64,000 nt of DNA from Kribbella sp. NBC_01245 (GTDB lineage: Bacteria > Actinomycetota > Actinomycetes > Propionibacteriales > Kribbellaceae): NCBI RefSeq assembly GCF_036226525.1, contig NZ_CP108487.1, forward strand, positions 6,944,001 through 7,008,000. Reading direction: 5' to 3'. Positions 15,405-24,336 of this stretch are shown piece after piece. The notes beneath the pieces are model-generated. The model ran no database searches. It was not told the DNA's origin and saw only the letters and a program-made list of their open reading frames with translations. Made by a program: the position numbers and the translations under genes. The stretch's first letter is position 1. Each line of letters begins with the position of its first letter.

Positions 15405-15596
15405 TGCCGAAGACCGCTGGTCGTCGCTCCATCCGGAGTGACTTAAGGTCCCACACATCGTGGGCGACCCGCGTAGGTGACAAGTCAGTGGATGTTTTCA
15501 CGCCCTTGCGCCTGCGCAGGGGCGTTTTTGATGTTCGGGTCCTACCGGTGTGGCAAAGAAGCCCAACCCTGTCGCTGACAGGGCGGAAGGAGACCC
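15405..15596 (+). promoter_or_regulatory. Structured leader of rplJL (L10-type autoregulatory leader candidate)
   Basis: A ~190-nt untranslated leader with CCGAAGACCGCTGGTCG near its start, a CCCAC/GTGGG hairpin around 15450-15463 and a terminator-like hairpin with a U-tract at 15500-15529. L10 proteins are known to bind their own mRNA leaders. The layout suggests feedback by attenuation, but the L10 binding fold was not proven here. Confidence 0.5.
15500..15529 (+). terminator. Intrinsic attenuator inside the rplJ leader
   Basis: ACGCCC pairs with GGGCGT and TGCGC with GCGCA, followed at once by five Ts (15525-15529). It stands 68 nt upstream of the rplJ ATG, after the predicted promoter, so it should act on rplJL transcripts themselves. 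Confidence 0.65.
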
Positions 15597-16217
15597 ATGG
15601 CGAGGCCGGACAAGGCAGCCGCCGTCGCAGAGCTCACTGAGAACTTCAAGAGCTCTAACGGCGCCGTGCTGACCGAGTACCGCGGACTCACCGTGGCGCA
15701 GCTGCGCGAACTGCGCTCTACGCTCGGTGCGGACGTGAACTACGCCGTGGTGAAGAACACGCTGACCAAGATCGCGGCCAAGGAAGCCGGGGTAGAGTCG
15801 TTCGACTCGCTGCTCCAGGGACCTTCAGCCATCGCCTTCATCAAGGGCGATGCTGTGCTGGCGGCCAAGGGCCTGCGTGACTTCGCCAAGGCCAACCCGA
15901 ATCTTGTCATCAAGGGCGGTGTGCTGGAAGGTAAGGCACTCGGCACCGACGAGATCACCAAGCTCGCTGACCTGGAGTCGCGTGAGGTAATCCTCTCGAA
16001 GCTCGCAGGGGCGATGAAGGCGGCTCCGCAAATGGCGGTGTCCCTGTTCGCTGCTCCGCTGTCGCAGGCCGCGCGCCTGTTCGCGGCGTTGCAGGACAAG
16101 CTGCCGGCCGAGGCTGCCCCCGTGGCAGACGAGGCGCCGGTTGCGGACGCGGTGCAGGACGACGCACCCGCCGACGCACCTGCCGAGGCGAGCACCGAGG
16201 AGACCCCGTCGGCCTAG
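15597..16217 (+). CDS. rplJ: 50S ribosomal protein L10
   Basis: 206 aa; starts MARPDKAAAVAELTENFKSS and keeps the L10 signatures EYRGLTVAQLRELR and VKNTLTKIAA. L10 anchors L7/L12 dimers to the ribosome to form the stalk. It is longer than the E. coli protein (165 aa) through an Ala/Asp/Glu-rich C-terminal tail (about 165-206), usual in actinobacteria. GGAAGGA precedes the ATG. It is followed by rplL after 69 nt, but rpoB is 14 kb further on instead of next. Confidence 0.97.
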   Translation: MARPDKAAAVAELTENFKSSNGAVLTEYRGLTVAQLRELRSTLGADVNYAVVKNTLTKIAAKEAGVESFDSLLQGPSAIAFIKGDAVLAAKGLRDFAKANPNLVIKGGVLEGKALGTDEITKLADLESREVILSKLAGAMKAAPQMAVSLFAAPLSQAARLFAALQDKLPAEAAPVADEAPVADAVQDDAPADAPAEASTEETPSA

Positions 16218-16286
16218 TGCCGGCGAGTCCTCACGTACGACCCATTCAGTAATCATCCAGCAAGTCACTTAGGAAGGACCGCCAAA

Positions 16287-16673
16287 ATGGCGAAGCTCAG
16301 CACCGAAGAGCTGCTCGGTCAGTTCAAGGAGCTCACCCTGCTCGAGCTCTCGGAGTTCGTGAAGGCGTTCGAGGAGGAGTTCGGCGTCACCGCTGCGGCT
16401 CCCGTGGCCGTTGCGGCCGCTGCCGGCGGCGGCGCCGCTGCTGCTGCCGAGGTCGAGGAGCAGGACGAGTTCGACGTCATCCTCGAGTCGGCCGGCGACA
16501 AGAAGATCCAGGTCATCAAGGAGGTGCGCACCCTGACCGGCCTCGGCCTGAAGGAGGCCAAGGACCTCGTTGAGGGTGCCCCGAAGCCTGTCGTTGAGAA
16601 GGCTGCCAAGGAGGCCGCTGAGAAGGCCAAGGCTGCCCTCGAGGGCGCCGGCGCCACCGTCACCCTCAAGTGA
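16287..16673 (+). CDS. rplL: 50S ribosomal protein L7/L12
   Basis: 128 aa: an N-terminal dimerisation helix region (STEELLGQFKELTLLELSEF), an Ala/Gly hinge (about 35-55) and the C-terminal factor-binding domain (EFDVILESAGDKKIQVIKEV, GLGLKEAKDLVE). It forms the flexible stalk that recruits EF-Tu and EF-G. AGGAAGGA precedes the ATG. A strong hairpin terminator lies 58 nt after the stop, so rplJL is a separate unit from rpoBC. Confidence 0.98.
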   Translation: MAKLSTEELLGQFKELTLLELSEFVKAFEEEFGVTAAAPVAVAAAAGGGAAAAAEVEEQDEFDVILESAGDKKIQVIKEVRTLTGLGLKEAKDLVEGAPKPVVEKAAKEAAEKAKAALEGAGATVTLK

Positions 16674-16683
16674 TGGTCGCGGC

Positions 16684-16731
16684 CTAGCCGCTTCTTGTAA
16701 TACCGCGCTAGCCGCTTCTTGCAGTACCGCG
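16684..16731. repeat. Two contiguous 24-bp direct repeats after rplL
   Basis: Copies at 16684-16707 and 16708-16731 agree at 22 of 24 bases (CTAGCCGCTTCTTG core). They sit between the rplL stop and its terminator. Confidence 0.8.
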
Positions 16732-16761
16732 AAAGGGCGGGTCCGAGAGGACCCGCCCTTT
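16732..16761. terminator. Bidirectional terminator between rplL and the acyltransferase genes
   Basis: Perfect 13-bp stem AAAGGGCGGGTCC/GGACCCGCCCTTT with a GAGA tetraloop; the A/T tracts serve both strands of the convergent genes. Confidence 0.9.
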
Positions 16762-16779
16762 CTGCATGCCTGAGCGAGG

Positions 16780-17892
16780 TCAGCGGTCGGGGTCGAAGCG
16801 GCGGGCGGTGGTCATGATGACGCTGCGGAGGGGCGATTCCAGGTAGCGGTGGGCGCCCTCGGCGATGAACAGGGTGATGCCGGTGATGGCCAGGACCATC
16901 AGGTAGGCGTAGATGTCGGTGCCGTGCGCCAGCCGTTCGCCCATGCCGTTCAGGACCGGCTTGTGGAAGACGAACCAGGCGAAGCCGAGCACGCCGAGGT
17001 GGACCATCACCCGGGTGGAGAGCAGGCGGGCCAGCCAGGAACGGCGGGAGACCGCGACCGTCAGGATGACCAGGGCGAACGGGATCGCCCAGACCAGTCC
17101 GTACGCCAGGAAGCGGCCGGTGCGCGCGGAGGAGTAGTCGGACGCGATGACGGCCACCACGAGCACGCTCGCCACCTGCAGCACGTTCGCCGTACGGGCC
17201 TTGACCGTGAAGCCACGAGCGACCGCGAAGGCAAGCGCCATCCCCATCACGAACACCGGGATCCACACCAGCGGATTGCGGAAGAACAACGTGTTCACGC
17301 GCTGCGAGTCCTCGTCCAGGCCGCCCATGGACCACACCACCGCGACGACCGCCGCCAACGTCACGAAGGCGCCGGTCAGCACCGTCACCACGCCGCGCAG
17401 GCCGTTGCGGTCGACGGTCGAGCGGACCATCGAGACCAGCACCGGGAACACGACGTACAGGCAGCACAGCAGGGCGATGACCCAGGCCTGTTCCTTGAAG
17501 ATCTTCACGAGCCAGCCGTCCACGCCGTACGCGCTCTGCAGAATGAGCAGATAGAGCAGTACGACGGCCACCAGCGGCACGATCCGGGCGAACCGCGCCA
17601 GGTAGAACCGCCCGAGCCGCCGCAGGCCCGCTCGCGGGCTGAGCTGCGGGTAGTTGTAGGCCAGCACGAACCCCGAGAGCATCACGAACAACGGCAGCAA
17701 CAGGAATTTCGACTCGGCCAGGTTGTCCAGCCGGCCGGGCACCGACGCGGGCAAACCGATGTTGTGCACCACCACGCAGAGCATCGCGAGGCCGCGCAGA
17801 CCGGTCAGCGCGAGGATCTCCGCCCGCGGGTGGGACAGGGTGGCGCCGTTCTCGGCGGCGGTCAGGCCCTGCGGTTCGAGGGTGACGGTCAC
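16780..17892 (-). CDS. Membrane-bound acyltransferase (acyltransferase 3 family), second of a pair
   Basis: 370 aa from GTG 17892, which overlaps the stop of the upstream paralogue (GTGA). About ten membrane helices. The family usually has a histidine near LRGLAML...VVHN; here H44-like VVHNIGLP and the following FVMLSGFVLAYNY are kept. Such OafA-type enzymes O-acylate polysaccharides or lipids at the cell surface. It shares length, order of helices and N-terminal motif (HPRAEILALTG) with its neighbour, which marks a tandem duplication. Confidence 0.85.
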   Translation of the reverse strand: MTVTLEPQGLTAAENGATLSHPRAEILALTGLRGLAMLCVVVHNIGLPASVPGRLDNLAESKFLLLPLFVMLSGFVLAYNYPQLSPRAGLRRLGRFYLARFARIVPLVAVVLLYLLILQSAYGVDGWLVKIFKEQAWVIALLCCLYVVFPVLVSMVRSTVDRNGLRGVVTVLTGAFVTLAAVVAVVWSMGGLDEDSQRVNTLFFRNPLVWIPVFVMGMALAFAVARGFTVKARTANVLQVASVLVVAVIASDYSSARTGRFLAYGLVWAIPFALVILTVAVSRRSWLARLLSTRVMVHLGVLGFAWFVFHKPVLNGMGERLAHGTDIYAYLMVLAITGITLFIAEGAHRYLESPLRSVIMTTARRFDPDR

Positions 17893-19139
17893 GACGAGGC
17901 TCCGGAAGATGAGGTCACTGGGACACGAGCAGGCTCGGGCGGGGGAGTGGAGCGCCGGCGGACCAGGCTCAGGATGGCCTTGCGGCACGGCACCTCGATG
18001 AAGCGGTGTGCGCCCTCACCGATCAGCAGGCACATGCCGAGGATGACCAGCACCATGAAGTACGGGTTGATACCGCCGAGCTCGACCAGGTTCTGACCGA
18101 GGCCGGGCAGGATCGGCCGATGCGTCAGGTAGAGCGCGTAACTGGCCGTTCCGAGCGAGACCATCACCCGTGTCGACAGGAACCGCGACAACAGCGCGCG
18201 GGGCTGCGCCGCCAGGGAGACGAGCAGTACGCCGAACGGCACGGTCCACATGGCGCCATAGAACATCGCGCGCATCAGACCGCCATCGCGCGGCAGCGAC
18301 GACAACACCACCACGAACGCCACCACCACGAACTGCACCACGTTCGCAGTCCGGACGCGGAGCCGGATCCCGCGCATCAGCAGGAAGGCGAGCGAGATGC
18401 CGACGATGAAGTCGGGCAACCGGGTCAGCGGGTTCCGGTACAGCCAGCGGTGCGCGGAGTTGGGCTCCCGCGCGTGCAGGTCGGCCCAGCCGCGAGCGGC
18501 GAAGTAGCCCACCAGGATCAGCTGGACCGCCCACGCGGTGCCGATCACCAGCACCAGGCCGGCCGTGCGGTAGCGCCGGGCGACCATCGCGATCACCGGC
18601 ACGATGAAGGGGAACATGCCGTACAGGAAGATCTCGACGCAGATCGACCAGCCAGGGGCGTTGTACGCCTGCTGGCCGACCAGCCAGTCACCCGACCAGG
18701 TCTGGATCGCCAGGACGTGCCGCCACAGCTCCTCCTGCGGGATGCCGCGGGCCGCGCGCACGAGCACCAGATAGAACAGCACCACCCAGTACAGCGGCAT
18801 CACCCGCGCGACCCGGGCGATATAGAACCGCCAGAGCTTGGTGCCGTCCTTCGGGGTCAGGGTGGAGTAGTTCCAGGCGAGCACGAGACCGGACAGCATG
18901 AAGAACAGCGGGACACCGATATATCCGGCGTCGACCAGCTGTTTCAGCGGTTGCGGCGCCGAAGCGGGCAGCCGGATGTGGTGCAGCACGACGGCGATCG
19001 CCGCGATCGCGCGGATCCCGGTCAGAGCCAGGATCTCGCTGCGCGGATGCGGCAATGCGTCACCGTGCTGGGGGGAGGTCAGCCCCTGGGGCGGAAGCTG
19101 TTCGGTAGCTCGGTTCAACCACGTACCTGACCGCAGCAC
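17889..19139 (-). CDS. Membrane-bound acyltransferase (acyltransferase 3 family), first of a pair
   Basis: About 416 aa from GTG 19139, preceded by AGAGGA; a TTG at 19172 would add 11 residues but has no ribosome site. Around ten helices with the family motifs LTGIRAIAAIAVVLHHI and FFMLSGLVLAWNY, and PGWSICVEIFLYG, a typical acyltransferase-3 stretch with its conserved glutamate. Likely O-acetylation or acylation of a surface glycan. It is co-transcribed with the paralogue downstream (4-nt overlap). Confidence 0.87.
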   Translation of the reverse strand: MLRSGTWLNRATEQLPPQGLTSPQHGDALPHPRSEILALTGIRAIAAIAVVLHHIRLPASAPQPLKQLVDAGYIGVPLFFMLSGLVLAWNYSTLTPKDGTKLWRFYIARVARVMPLYWVVLFYLVLVRAARGIPQEELWRHVLAIQTWSGDWLVGQQAYNAPGWSICVEIFLYGMFPFIVPVIAMVARRYRTAGLVLVIGTAWAVQLILVGYFAARGWADLHAREPNSAHRWLYRNPLTRLPDFIVGISLAFLLMRGIRLRVRTANVVQFVVVAFVVVLSSLPRDGGLMRAMFYGAMWTVPFGVLLVSLAAQPRALLSRFLSTRVMVSLGTASYALYLTHRPILPGLGQNLVELGGINPYFMVLVILGMCLLIGEGAHRFIEVPCRKAILSLVRRRSTPPPEPARVPVTSSSGASS

Positions 19140-19331
19140 AGGTCCTCTTTCAGCTGTGTTCGTGTCTGCCAACAGACCGCTACTGCGGGTGACTCGCAGG
19201 ACTGTACATGACCCGTCAGCGCGCCTGCCATCGGTTCTCAGGACCAGTTGGCAAGGTGGTACCCGCCTTCACTTATACATGCCGCTGTGACCGAAGTGTG
19301 ACCCAGGGCTCCTATCGGTCCGCAAACAAGG

Positions 19332-19362
19332 GGTTACGCATCTAAGTGACTCGTGCGTAACC
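19332..19362. promoter_or_regulatory. Candidate operator upstream of the mce operon
   Basis: Perfect 9-bp inverted repeat GGTTACGCA (19332-19340) / TGCGTAACC (19354-19362), with arm centres 22 bp apart (two helical turns). It lies 77 bp before the first mce gene. In the same gap two TGTGACC words occur 11 bp apart (19286, 19297). The rest of 19140-19438 shows nothing further. Confidence 0.5.
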
Positions 19363-19438
19363 TAGGGCGGCGTCGCCTCGTTGCACTGATGAGCCATCGT
19401 CGGTCGGGGCTGTTCTGACGAGTCCGTGAGGAGGACCG

Positions 19439-20386
19439 GTGGGCGTAGAAGTGCGTGTCGAGGGCCTCACGAAGTCCTTCGGCAGCCAACTCATCTGGGG
19501 CGACGTCTCGCTGACGTTGCCGGCCGGAGAAATCTGCGTGATGCTCGGCCCTTCCGGAACCGGCAAGTCCGTATTCCTGAAGACGCTGATCGGTCTGCTC
19601 AAGCCCGACAAGGGCCATGTGCACATCGAGGGCACCGATATCGCCACCTGCTCCGAGCGCGAGCTGTACTCGATTCGCAAGCTGTTCGGGGTGCTGTTCC
19701 AGGACGGCGCGATGTTCGGCTCGATGAACCTGTACGACAACGTCGCCTTCCCGCTGCGTGAGCACACCAAGAAGTCCGAGTCCGAGGTCCGCTCCATCGT
19801 GATGGAGAAGATGGAGATGGTCGGCCTGGTCGGCTCGGAGCGGAAGCTGCCCGGCGAGATCTCCGGCGGGATGCGGAAGCGGGCCGGCCTGGCCCGCGCG
19901 CTGGTGCTGGAGCCCGAGATCCTGCTGTTCGACGAGCCCGACTCCGGTCTGGACCCGGTCCGGACGGCGTTCCTGAACCAGCTGATCATCGACCTGAACG
20001 AGATGACCCAGGCGACCTGCCTGATCGTCACCCACGACATCAACACCGCCCGGACCGTGCCGGACAACATCGGCCTGCTCTACCACCGGCACCTGGCCAT
20101 GTTCGGCCCGCGGGAGATGCTGCTGTCCAGCGAGGAGCCGGTGGTCCGCCAGTTCCTGAACGCGCAGCGCATCGGCCCGATCGGCATGTCCGAGGAAAAG
20201 GACGCCGACGAGCTGGCCCGCGAGTCCGACCAGGAGCTGCCACCGCTGCCGCCGATCCCGCTGCAGCAGTTGCCGAGCAGTGGCGTGCTGCGCCCGTCGC
20301 AGCGCCCACCGGGCGAGTGGTGCCGGGATAACGGCGTCACCCCGCCACCTGGCTCCTTCGAAGGAGCGACGGTAGGTATCTCGTGA
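19439..20386 (+). CDS. Mce/Mla-type lipid transporter ATPase (MlaF/Mkl-like)
   Basis: 315-aa ABC ATPase with Walker A GPSGTGKS (37-44), signature SGGMRKR and Walker B LLFDEPDSGLDP. FGVLFQDGAMFGSMNLYDN marks the MlaF/Mkl subfamily that powers MCE lipid importers. A Pro-rich C-terminal tail (~60 residues) is extra. GTG start with GAGGAGGA in front. In mycobacteria the ATPase (Mkl) is encoded apart from mce loci; here it heads the operon. The stop overlaps the first permease start. Confidence 0.93.
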   Translation: MGVEVRVEGLTKSFGSQLIWGDVSLTLPAGEICVMLGPSGTGKSVFLKTLIGLLKPDKGHVHIEGTDIATCSERELYSIRKLFGVLFQDGAMFGSMNLYDNVAFPLREHTKKSESEVRSIVMEKMEMVGLVGSERKLPGEISGGMRKRAGLARALVLEPEILLFDEPDSGLDPVRTAFLNQLIIDLNEMTQATCLIVTHDINTARTVPDNIGLLYHRHLAMFGPREMLLSSEEPVVRQFLNAQRIGPIGMSEEKDADELARESDQELPPLPPIPLQQLPSSGVLRPSQRPPGEWCRDNGVTPPPGSFEGATVGIS

Positions 20387-21156
20387 CTGCCTCCGCCACG
20401 GCGCCCCTGAAGCACGCCGGCTCACTGTTCGCGTTCGCCCTGGACACCGGGCGGGCGTCGTTCCGGCGGCCCTTCCAGGTGAAGGAGTTCCTGCAGCAGG
20501 CGTGGTTCGTGGCGAGTGTGACGATCATCCCGACCGCCCTGGTCGCCATTCCGTTCGGCGCGGTGATCGCGCTGCAGGTCGGCGGTCTGATCAAGCAGTT
20601 CGGCGCCCAGGCGTTCACCGGTTCGGCCGCGGTGCTGGCCGTCGTCCGGGAGGCCTCGCCGATCGCGACGGCGCTGCTGATCGCGGGTGCGGGTGGTTCG
20701 GCGATCTGCGCGGATCTCGGCGCGCGCAAGATCCGCGAGGAGCTCGACGCGATGATGGTGCTGGGCATCGACCCGATCCAGCGCCTGGTGGTGCCGCGAG
20801 TGCTCGCCACCATGCTGGTCGCGTTCTTCCTGAACGGGTTCGTCAGCGTGGTCGGCGTGATGGGCGGGTACGTCTTCAACGTCGTGCTGCAGGACGGCAC
20901 CCCTGGCAGCTATATCGCCTCGTTCACCGCGCTCGCGCATCTGCCCGACTTGTGGCAGGGCCAGGTCAAGGCGCTCGTCTTCGGGTTCATCGCGGCCGTG
21001 GTCGCGTCGTACAAGGGGATGAACGCGGGTGGCGGGCCGAAGGGCGTCGGCGACGCGGTGAACCAGTCCGTCGTCATCACCTTCATGCTGCTGTTCGTCG
21101 CGAACTTCGCGATGACGGCGATCTACTTCCAGCTCGTTCCGCCGAAGGGGGCCTGA
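20383..21156 (+). CDS. yrbEA: YrbE/MlaE-family permease A of the Mce transporter
   Basis: 257-aa integral membrane protein with about five to six helices and the MlaE stretches REASPIATALLIAGAGGSAICADLGARKIREELDAM (read in parts: REASPIATALLIAGAG, then GARKIREELDAM). The short cytoplasmic helix IREELDAMMVLG contacts the ATPase. GTG start overlapping the ATPase stop (GTGA). With permease B it forms the heterodimeric channel. Confidence 0.93.
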   Translation: MTASATAPLKHAGSLFAFALDTGRASFRRPFQVKEFLQQAWFVASVTIIPTALVAIPFGAVIALQVGGLIKQFGAQAFTGSAAVLAVVREASPIATALLIAGAGGSAICADLGARKIREELDAMMVLGIDPIQRLVVPRVLATMLVAFFLNGFVSVVGVMGGYVFNVVLQDGTPGSYIASFTALAHLPDLWQGQVKALVFGFIAAVVASYKGMNAGGGPKGVGDAVNQSVVITFMLLFVANFAMTAIYFQLVPPKGA

Positions 21157-21157
21157 G

Positions 21158-21991
21158 ATGGCCACCACCCTCGTCGACGTACTGGTGAAGAAGCCGCTCA
21201 ACTCGCTGGACCGGTTGGGCGAGCAACTCGCGTTCTATATCAAGGCGCTGGCCTGGTCGGGCAAGTCGATCCGGCGCTACCGCCGCGAGATCCTCCGGCT
21301 GCTGGCCGAGGTCACGCTCGGCACCGGCGCTCTCGCGGTGATCGGTGGCACCGTCGGCGTGATCACCTTCCTGGCCTTCTTCACCGGCACGGAGGTGGGC
21401 CTGCAGGGCTATTCCGCGCTGAACCAGATCGGTACGTCGGCGTTCGCCGGCTTCGTCTCGGCGTACATCAACACCCGGGAGATCTCGCCGCTGATCGCGG
21501 GTATCGCGCTCGCGGCCACGGTCGGCTGCGGTTTCACCGCCCAGCTCGGCGCGATGCGGATCAGCGAGGAGATCGACGCGCTCGAGGTGATGGCGATCCC
21601 GTCGCTGCCGTTCCTGGTCACCACCCGGATCATCGCCGGCCTGATCGCGATCATCCCGCTGTACGTCGTTGGCCTGTTGTCGTCGTATTTTGCGACCAGG
21701 CTGACGGTGACGACTTTCTATGGGCAGAGTACGGGCACGTATGACCATTATTTCCACTTGTTCTTACCACCGGGCGACGTGTTGTGGTCGTTCGGTAAGG
21801 TGCTGGTCTTCGCGGTGCTCGTCATCCTCGTGCACTGCTACCACGGGTACCACGCGAGCGGCGGCCCCGCGGGCGTCGGTGTCGCGGTCGGGCGTGCGGT
21901 CCGGACGTCGATCGTGGTCATCAACGTCGTCGACCTGCTGCTCTCGATGGCCATCTGGGGTACGACGACCACAGTCCGGCTGGCGGGGTGA
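21158..21991 (+). CDS. yrbEB: YrbE/MlaE-family permease B of the Mce transporter
   Basis: 277 aa, paralogue of permease A with the coupling motif RISEEIDALEVMAIP and the conserved REISPLIAGIALAATVG. It begins one base after permease A stops, with GGGGGCC in front. The pair is expected to pass lipids handed over by the MCE proteins across the membrane. Confidence 0.93.
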   Translation: MATTLVDVLVKKPLNSLDRLGEQLAFYIKALAWSGKSIRRYRREILRLLAEVTLGTGALAVIGGTVGVITFLAFFTGTEVGLQGYSALNQIGTSAFAGFVSAYINTREISPLIAGIALAATVGCGFTAQLGAMRISEEIDALEVMAIPSLPFLVTTRIIAGLIAIIPLYVVGLLSSYFATRLTVTTFYGQSTGTYDHYFHLFLPPGDVLWSFGKVLVFAVLVILVHCYHGYHASGGPAGVGVAVGRAVRTSIVVINVVDLLLSMAIWGTTTTVRLAG

Positions 21992-21994
21992 GCG

Positions 21995-23305
21995 ATGACT
22001 AGACGTGTGCTCGGAACCGCCTTCATCGGGCTGGTCTGTTTCCTGGTCTGGCTGACGTATGCCTTCTACGGCAAGGTCTTCACCGACACGGTGAACGTCC
22101 GGCTGGAGACCAGTCACATCGGCCTCCAGCTGAACAAGCACGCCGACGTGAAGTTGCGCGGCATCATCGTCGGCGAGGTCCGCAACGTCTCCACCAACGG
22201 TCAGGTCGCGACCATCGACCTCGCGCTGAAACCGGACTCGGTCTCGATGATCTCGTCCGATGTCAGCGCCCGGATCCTGCCGAAGACGTTGTTCGGCGAG
22301 AAGTTCGTCTCGCTGGTGCCGCCGTCAGGTGCGCGTGGCCGGGCGATCAAGGCCGGTGACGTGATCTCGCGGGACAAGACGGCCGTCGGTATCGAGATCG
22401 AGAAGGTTCTGAACGACGCCCTGCCGCTGCTGCAGGCGGTCGACCCGGCCGATCTGAACGCGACGCTGAACGCACTGGCCACCGCGCTGGAGGGCCGTGG
22501 CGAGCAGCTCGGCGGCACCCTGACCCAACTCGACGGCTACCTGAAGAAGCTCAACCCGAACCTGCCGAACCTGATCAAGGCCCTCAACAGCCTGACGAAA
22601 GTCGCCGGGGTCTACGAGGATGCGACACCCGACATCGTGAACTTCCTGCGCAACATCACCATCACCGGCAACACCGTGGTGGAGAAGGAGAAACAGCTCC
22701 AGCTGTTCTTCACCGACGTACAGAACGTGTCGACCGCCGCGAACACCCTGCTGAAGGAGAACGAGGACCGGGTGATCCGCCTCGGCCAGGTCAGCCGCCC
22801 GGTGCTGGACCTGCTCGAGCGGTACTCCCCGGAGTTCCCCTGCTTCCTGCGGGTGATGACCGACACCGCCCCGATCCTGAACGACACGTTCCGCGACGGC
22901 GCGCTGAACATCAACCTCGAGGTCATCACCAACCAGCCCACGCCGTACGAGCCGGACGAGCGCCCGGTGTACGCCGATCGCCGCGGCCCGACGTGTGTCG
23001 GCAGGAACTACAGTCACCCCGGCGCGAAGCCCGGCCCGTACACGCAGGAGAACCCCGCGCCGTACATCACCGGCGAGGACGGGGTGAAGGGCGATCACCA
23101 CAAGACGTCCCCGTTCCCGGTGCCGCTGACGCTGAACCGCACGGCGCCCGGGTTCGAGCTGGACACGGTGGGCGGCGCCGATGAGCGGCAGCTGATCAAC
23201 TCCGTGGTCGGCCCGGCGATGGGACGGCCCGCGGACGACGTACCGGATCTGGCGACCTACCTGTTCGGGCCGTTGGCCAGAGGAGGGCAGGTGAACCTCA
23301 AATGA
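21995..23305 (+). CDS. MCE family protein, MceA-like
   Basis: 436 aa with one N-terminal membrane helix (about 7-26), then the MCE beta-barrel domain (~40-115; KLRGIIVGEVRNV) and a long helical region, the form that assembles into the periplasmic/cell-wall lipid tunnel. First of six MCE genes. The C-terminal third is polar and Pro-rich, with two cysteines around residues 286 and 334. Starts 3 nt after permease B and overlaps the next gene (ATGA). Confidence 0.92.
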   Translation: MTRRVLGTAFIGLVCFLVWLTYAFYGKVFTDTVNVRLETSHIGLQLNKHADVKLRGIIVGEVRNVSTNGQVATIDLALKPDSVSMISSDVSARILPKTLFGEKFVSLVPPSGARGRAIKAGDVISRDKTAVGIEIEKVLNDALPLLQAVDPADLNATLNALATALEGRGEQLGGTLTQLDGYLKKLNPNLPNLIKALNSLTKVAGVYEDATPDIVNFLRNITITGNTVVEKEKQLQLFFTDVQNVSTAANTLLKENEDRVIRLGQVSRPVLDLLERYSPEFPCFLRVMTDTAPILNDTFRDGALNINLEVITNQPTPYEPDERPVYADRRGPTCVGRNYSHPGAKPGPYTQENPAPYITGEDGVKGDHHKTSPFPVPLTLNRTAPGFELDTVGGADERQLINSVVGPAMGRPADDVPDLATYLFGPLARGGQVNLK

Positions 23306-24336
23306 GTTTCGTGGACAAGAAGACCTCATTCGACGTCGTCCGGTTGTCGATCTTCGTGGTGGTCACGACGATCGCGACGGCCCTGCTGGCGGTGACGATC
23401 GGCAACATCAGCTTCACCGACACCACTCGGTACAAGGCCGTCTTCACCGACGTGACCGGGCTGAGCAAGGGCGACGACATCCGCATCGCCGGCGTCCGGG
23501 TCGGCCAGGTGAACAAGATCGACCTGCACCAGGACGAGTTGGCCCTGGTGACGTTCACGGTCGACTCCACCCAGGTCGTGTCGAATACGACCAGGGCGAC
23601 GATGCGCTACCGCAACCTCGTCGGTAACCGGTACATCGCGCTCACCGAGGGCGAGGGCCCGGGCACCAAGCTGAAGAAGGACGACGTCATCGACGTCAAC
23701 CACACCGCGCCCGCGCTCGACCTGTCGGTGCTGTTCAACGGCTTCAAGCCCTTGTTCACCGCGCTCACGCCGGCCGATGTGAACCAGTTCGCCTTCGAGG
23801 TGATCAAGGTCCTGCAGGGTGAGGGCGGCACGATCGAGAGCCTGCTCGCCCGGACGGCCTCGCTGACCACCACGCTGGCCGACAAGGACGAAGTGATCGG
23901 CAGCCTGATCACCAATCTGACGTCGACCCTGCAGATCGTCTCGCAGCGCCAGGCGAACTTCTCCGCTCTGCTGGTCAACCTGCAGCAGTTCATCTCGGGG
24001 CTCAGTCAGGACGTCACCCCGATCCTGAACTCGCTCGGCTCGATCAACAGCCTGAACACCAAGACCGCCGACCTGCTCCGGCAGACTCGCGTGCCGCTGA
24101 AGGCCGATCTGGACGAGCTGCGCACGGTCGCGACGACGCTGGGCGACAGCGAGGACATCTGGGTGAAGACGCTGCAGTACATGCCGACCAAGCTCGAGAA
24201 GATGACCCGCACCGCGACGTACGGCTCCTGGTTCAACTTCTATCTGTGCGGCTTCGACGGCAACGTCGTGCTGCCCACCGGGACCCGCGTCCCGGTCAGC
24301 CATGACGTCAACAGCGCGAGGTGTCAGACCCAATGA
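23302..24336 (+). CDS. MCE family protein, MceB-like
   Basis: 344 aa; N-terminal helix (~10-32), MCE domain with GDDIRIAGVRVGQVN around residue 55-70, and a helical tail rich in Gln/Asn/Leu. The C-terminal FNFYLCGFDGNV is typical of MceB/C members. ATGA overlaps at both ends couple it to its neighbours. Part of the hexameric tunnel made from MceA-F. Confidence 0.92.
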   Translation: MSFVDKKTSFDVVRLSIFVVVTTIATALLAVTIGNISFTDTTRYKAVFTDVTGLSKGDDIRIAGVRVGQVNKIDLHQDELALVTFTVDSTQVVSNTTRATMRYRNLVGNRYIALTEGEGPGTKLKKDDVIDVNHTAPALDLSVLFNGFKPLFTALTPADVNQFAFEVIKVLQGEGGTIESLLARTASLTTTLADKDEVIGSLITNLTSTLQIVSQRQANFSALLVNLQQFISGLSQDVTPILNSLGSINSLNTKTADLLRQTRVPLKADLDELRTVATTLGDSEDIWVKTLQYMPTKLEKMTRTATYGSWFNFYLCGFDGNVVLPTGTRVPVSHDVNSARCQTQ

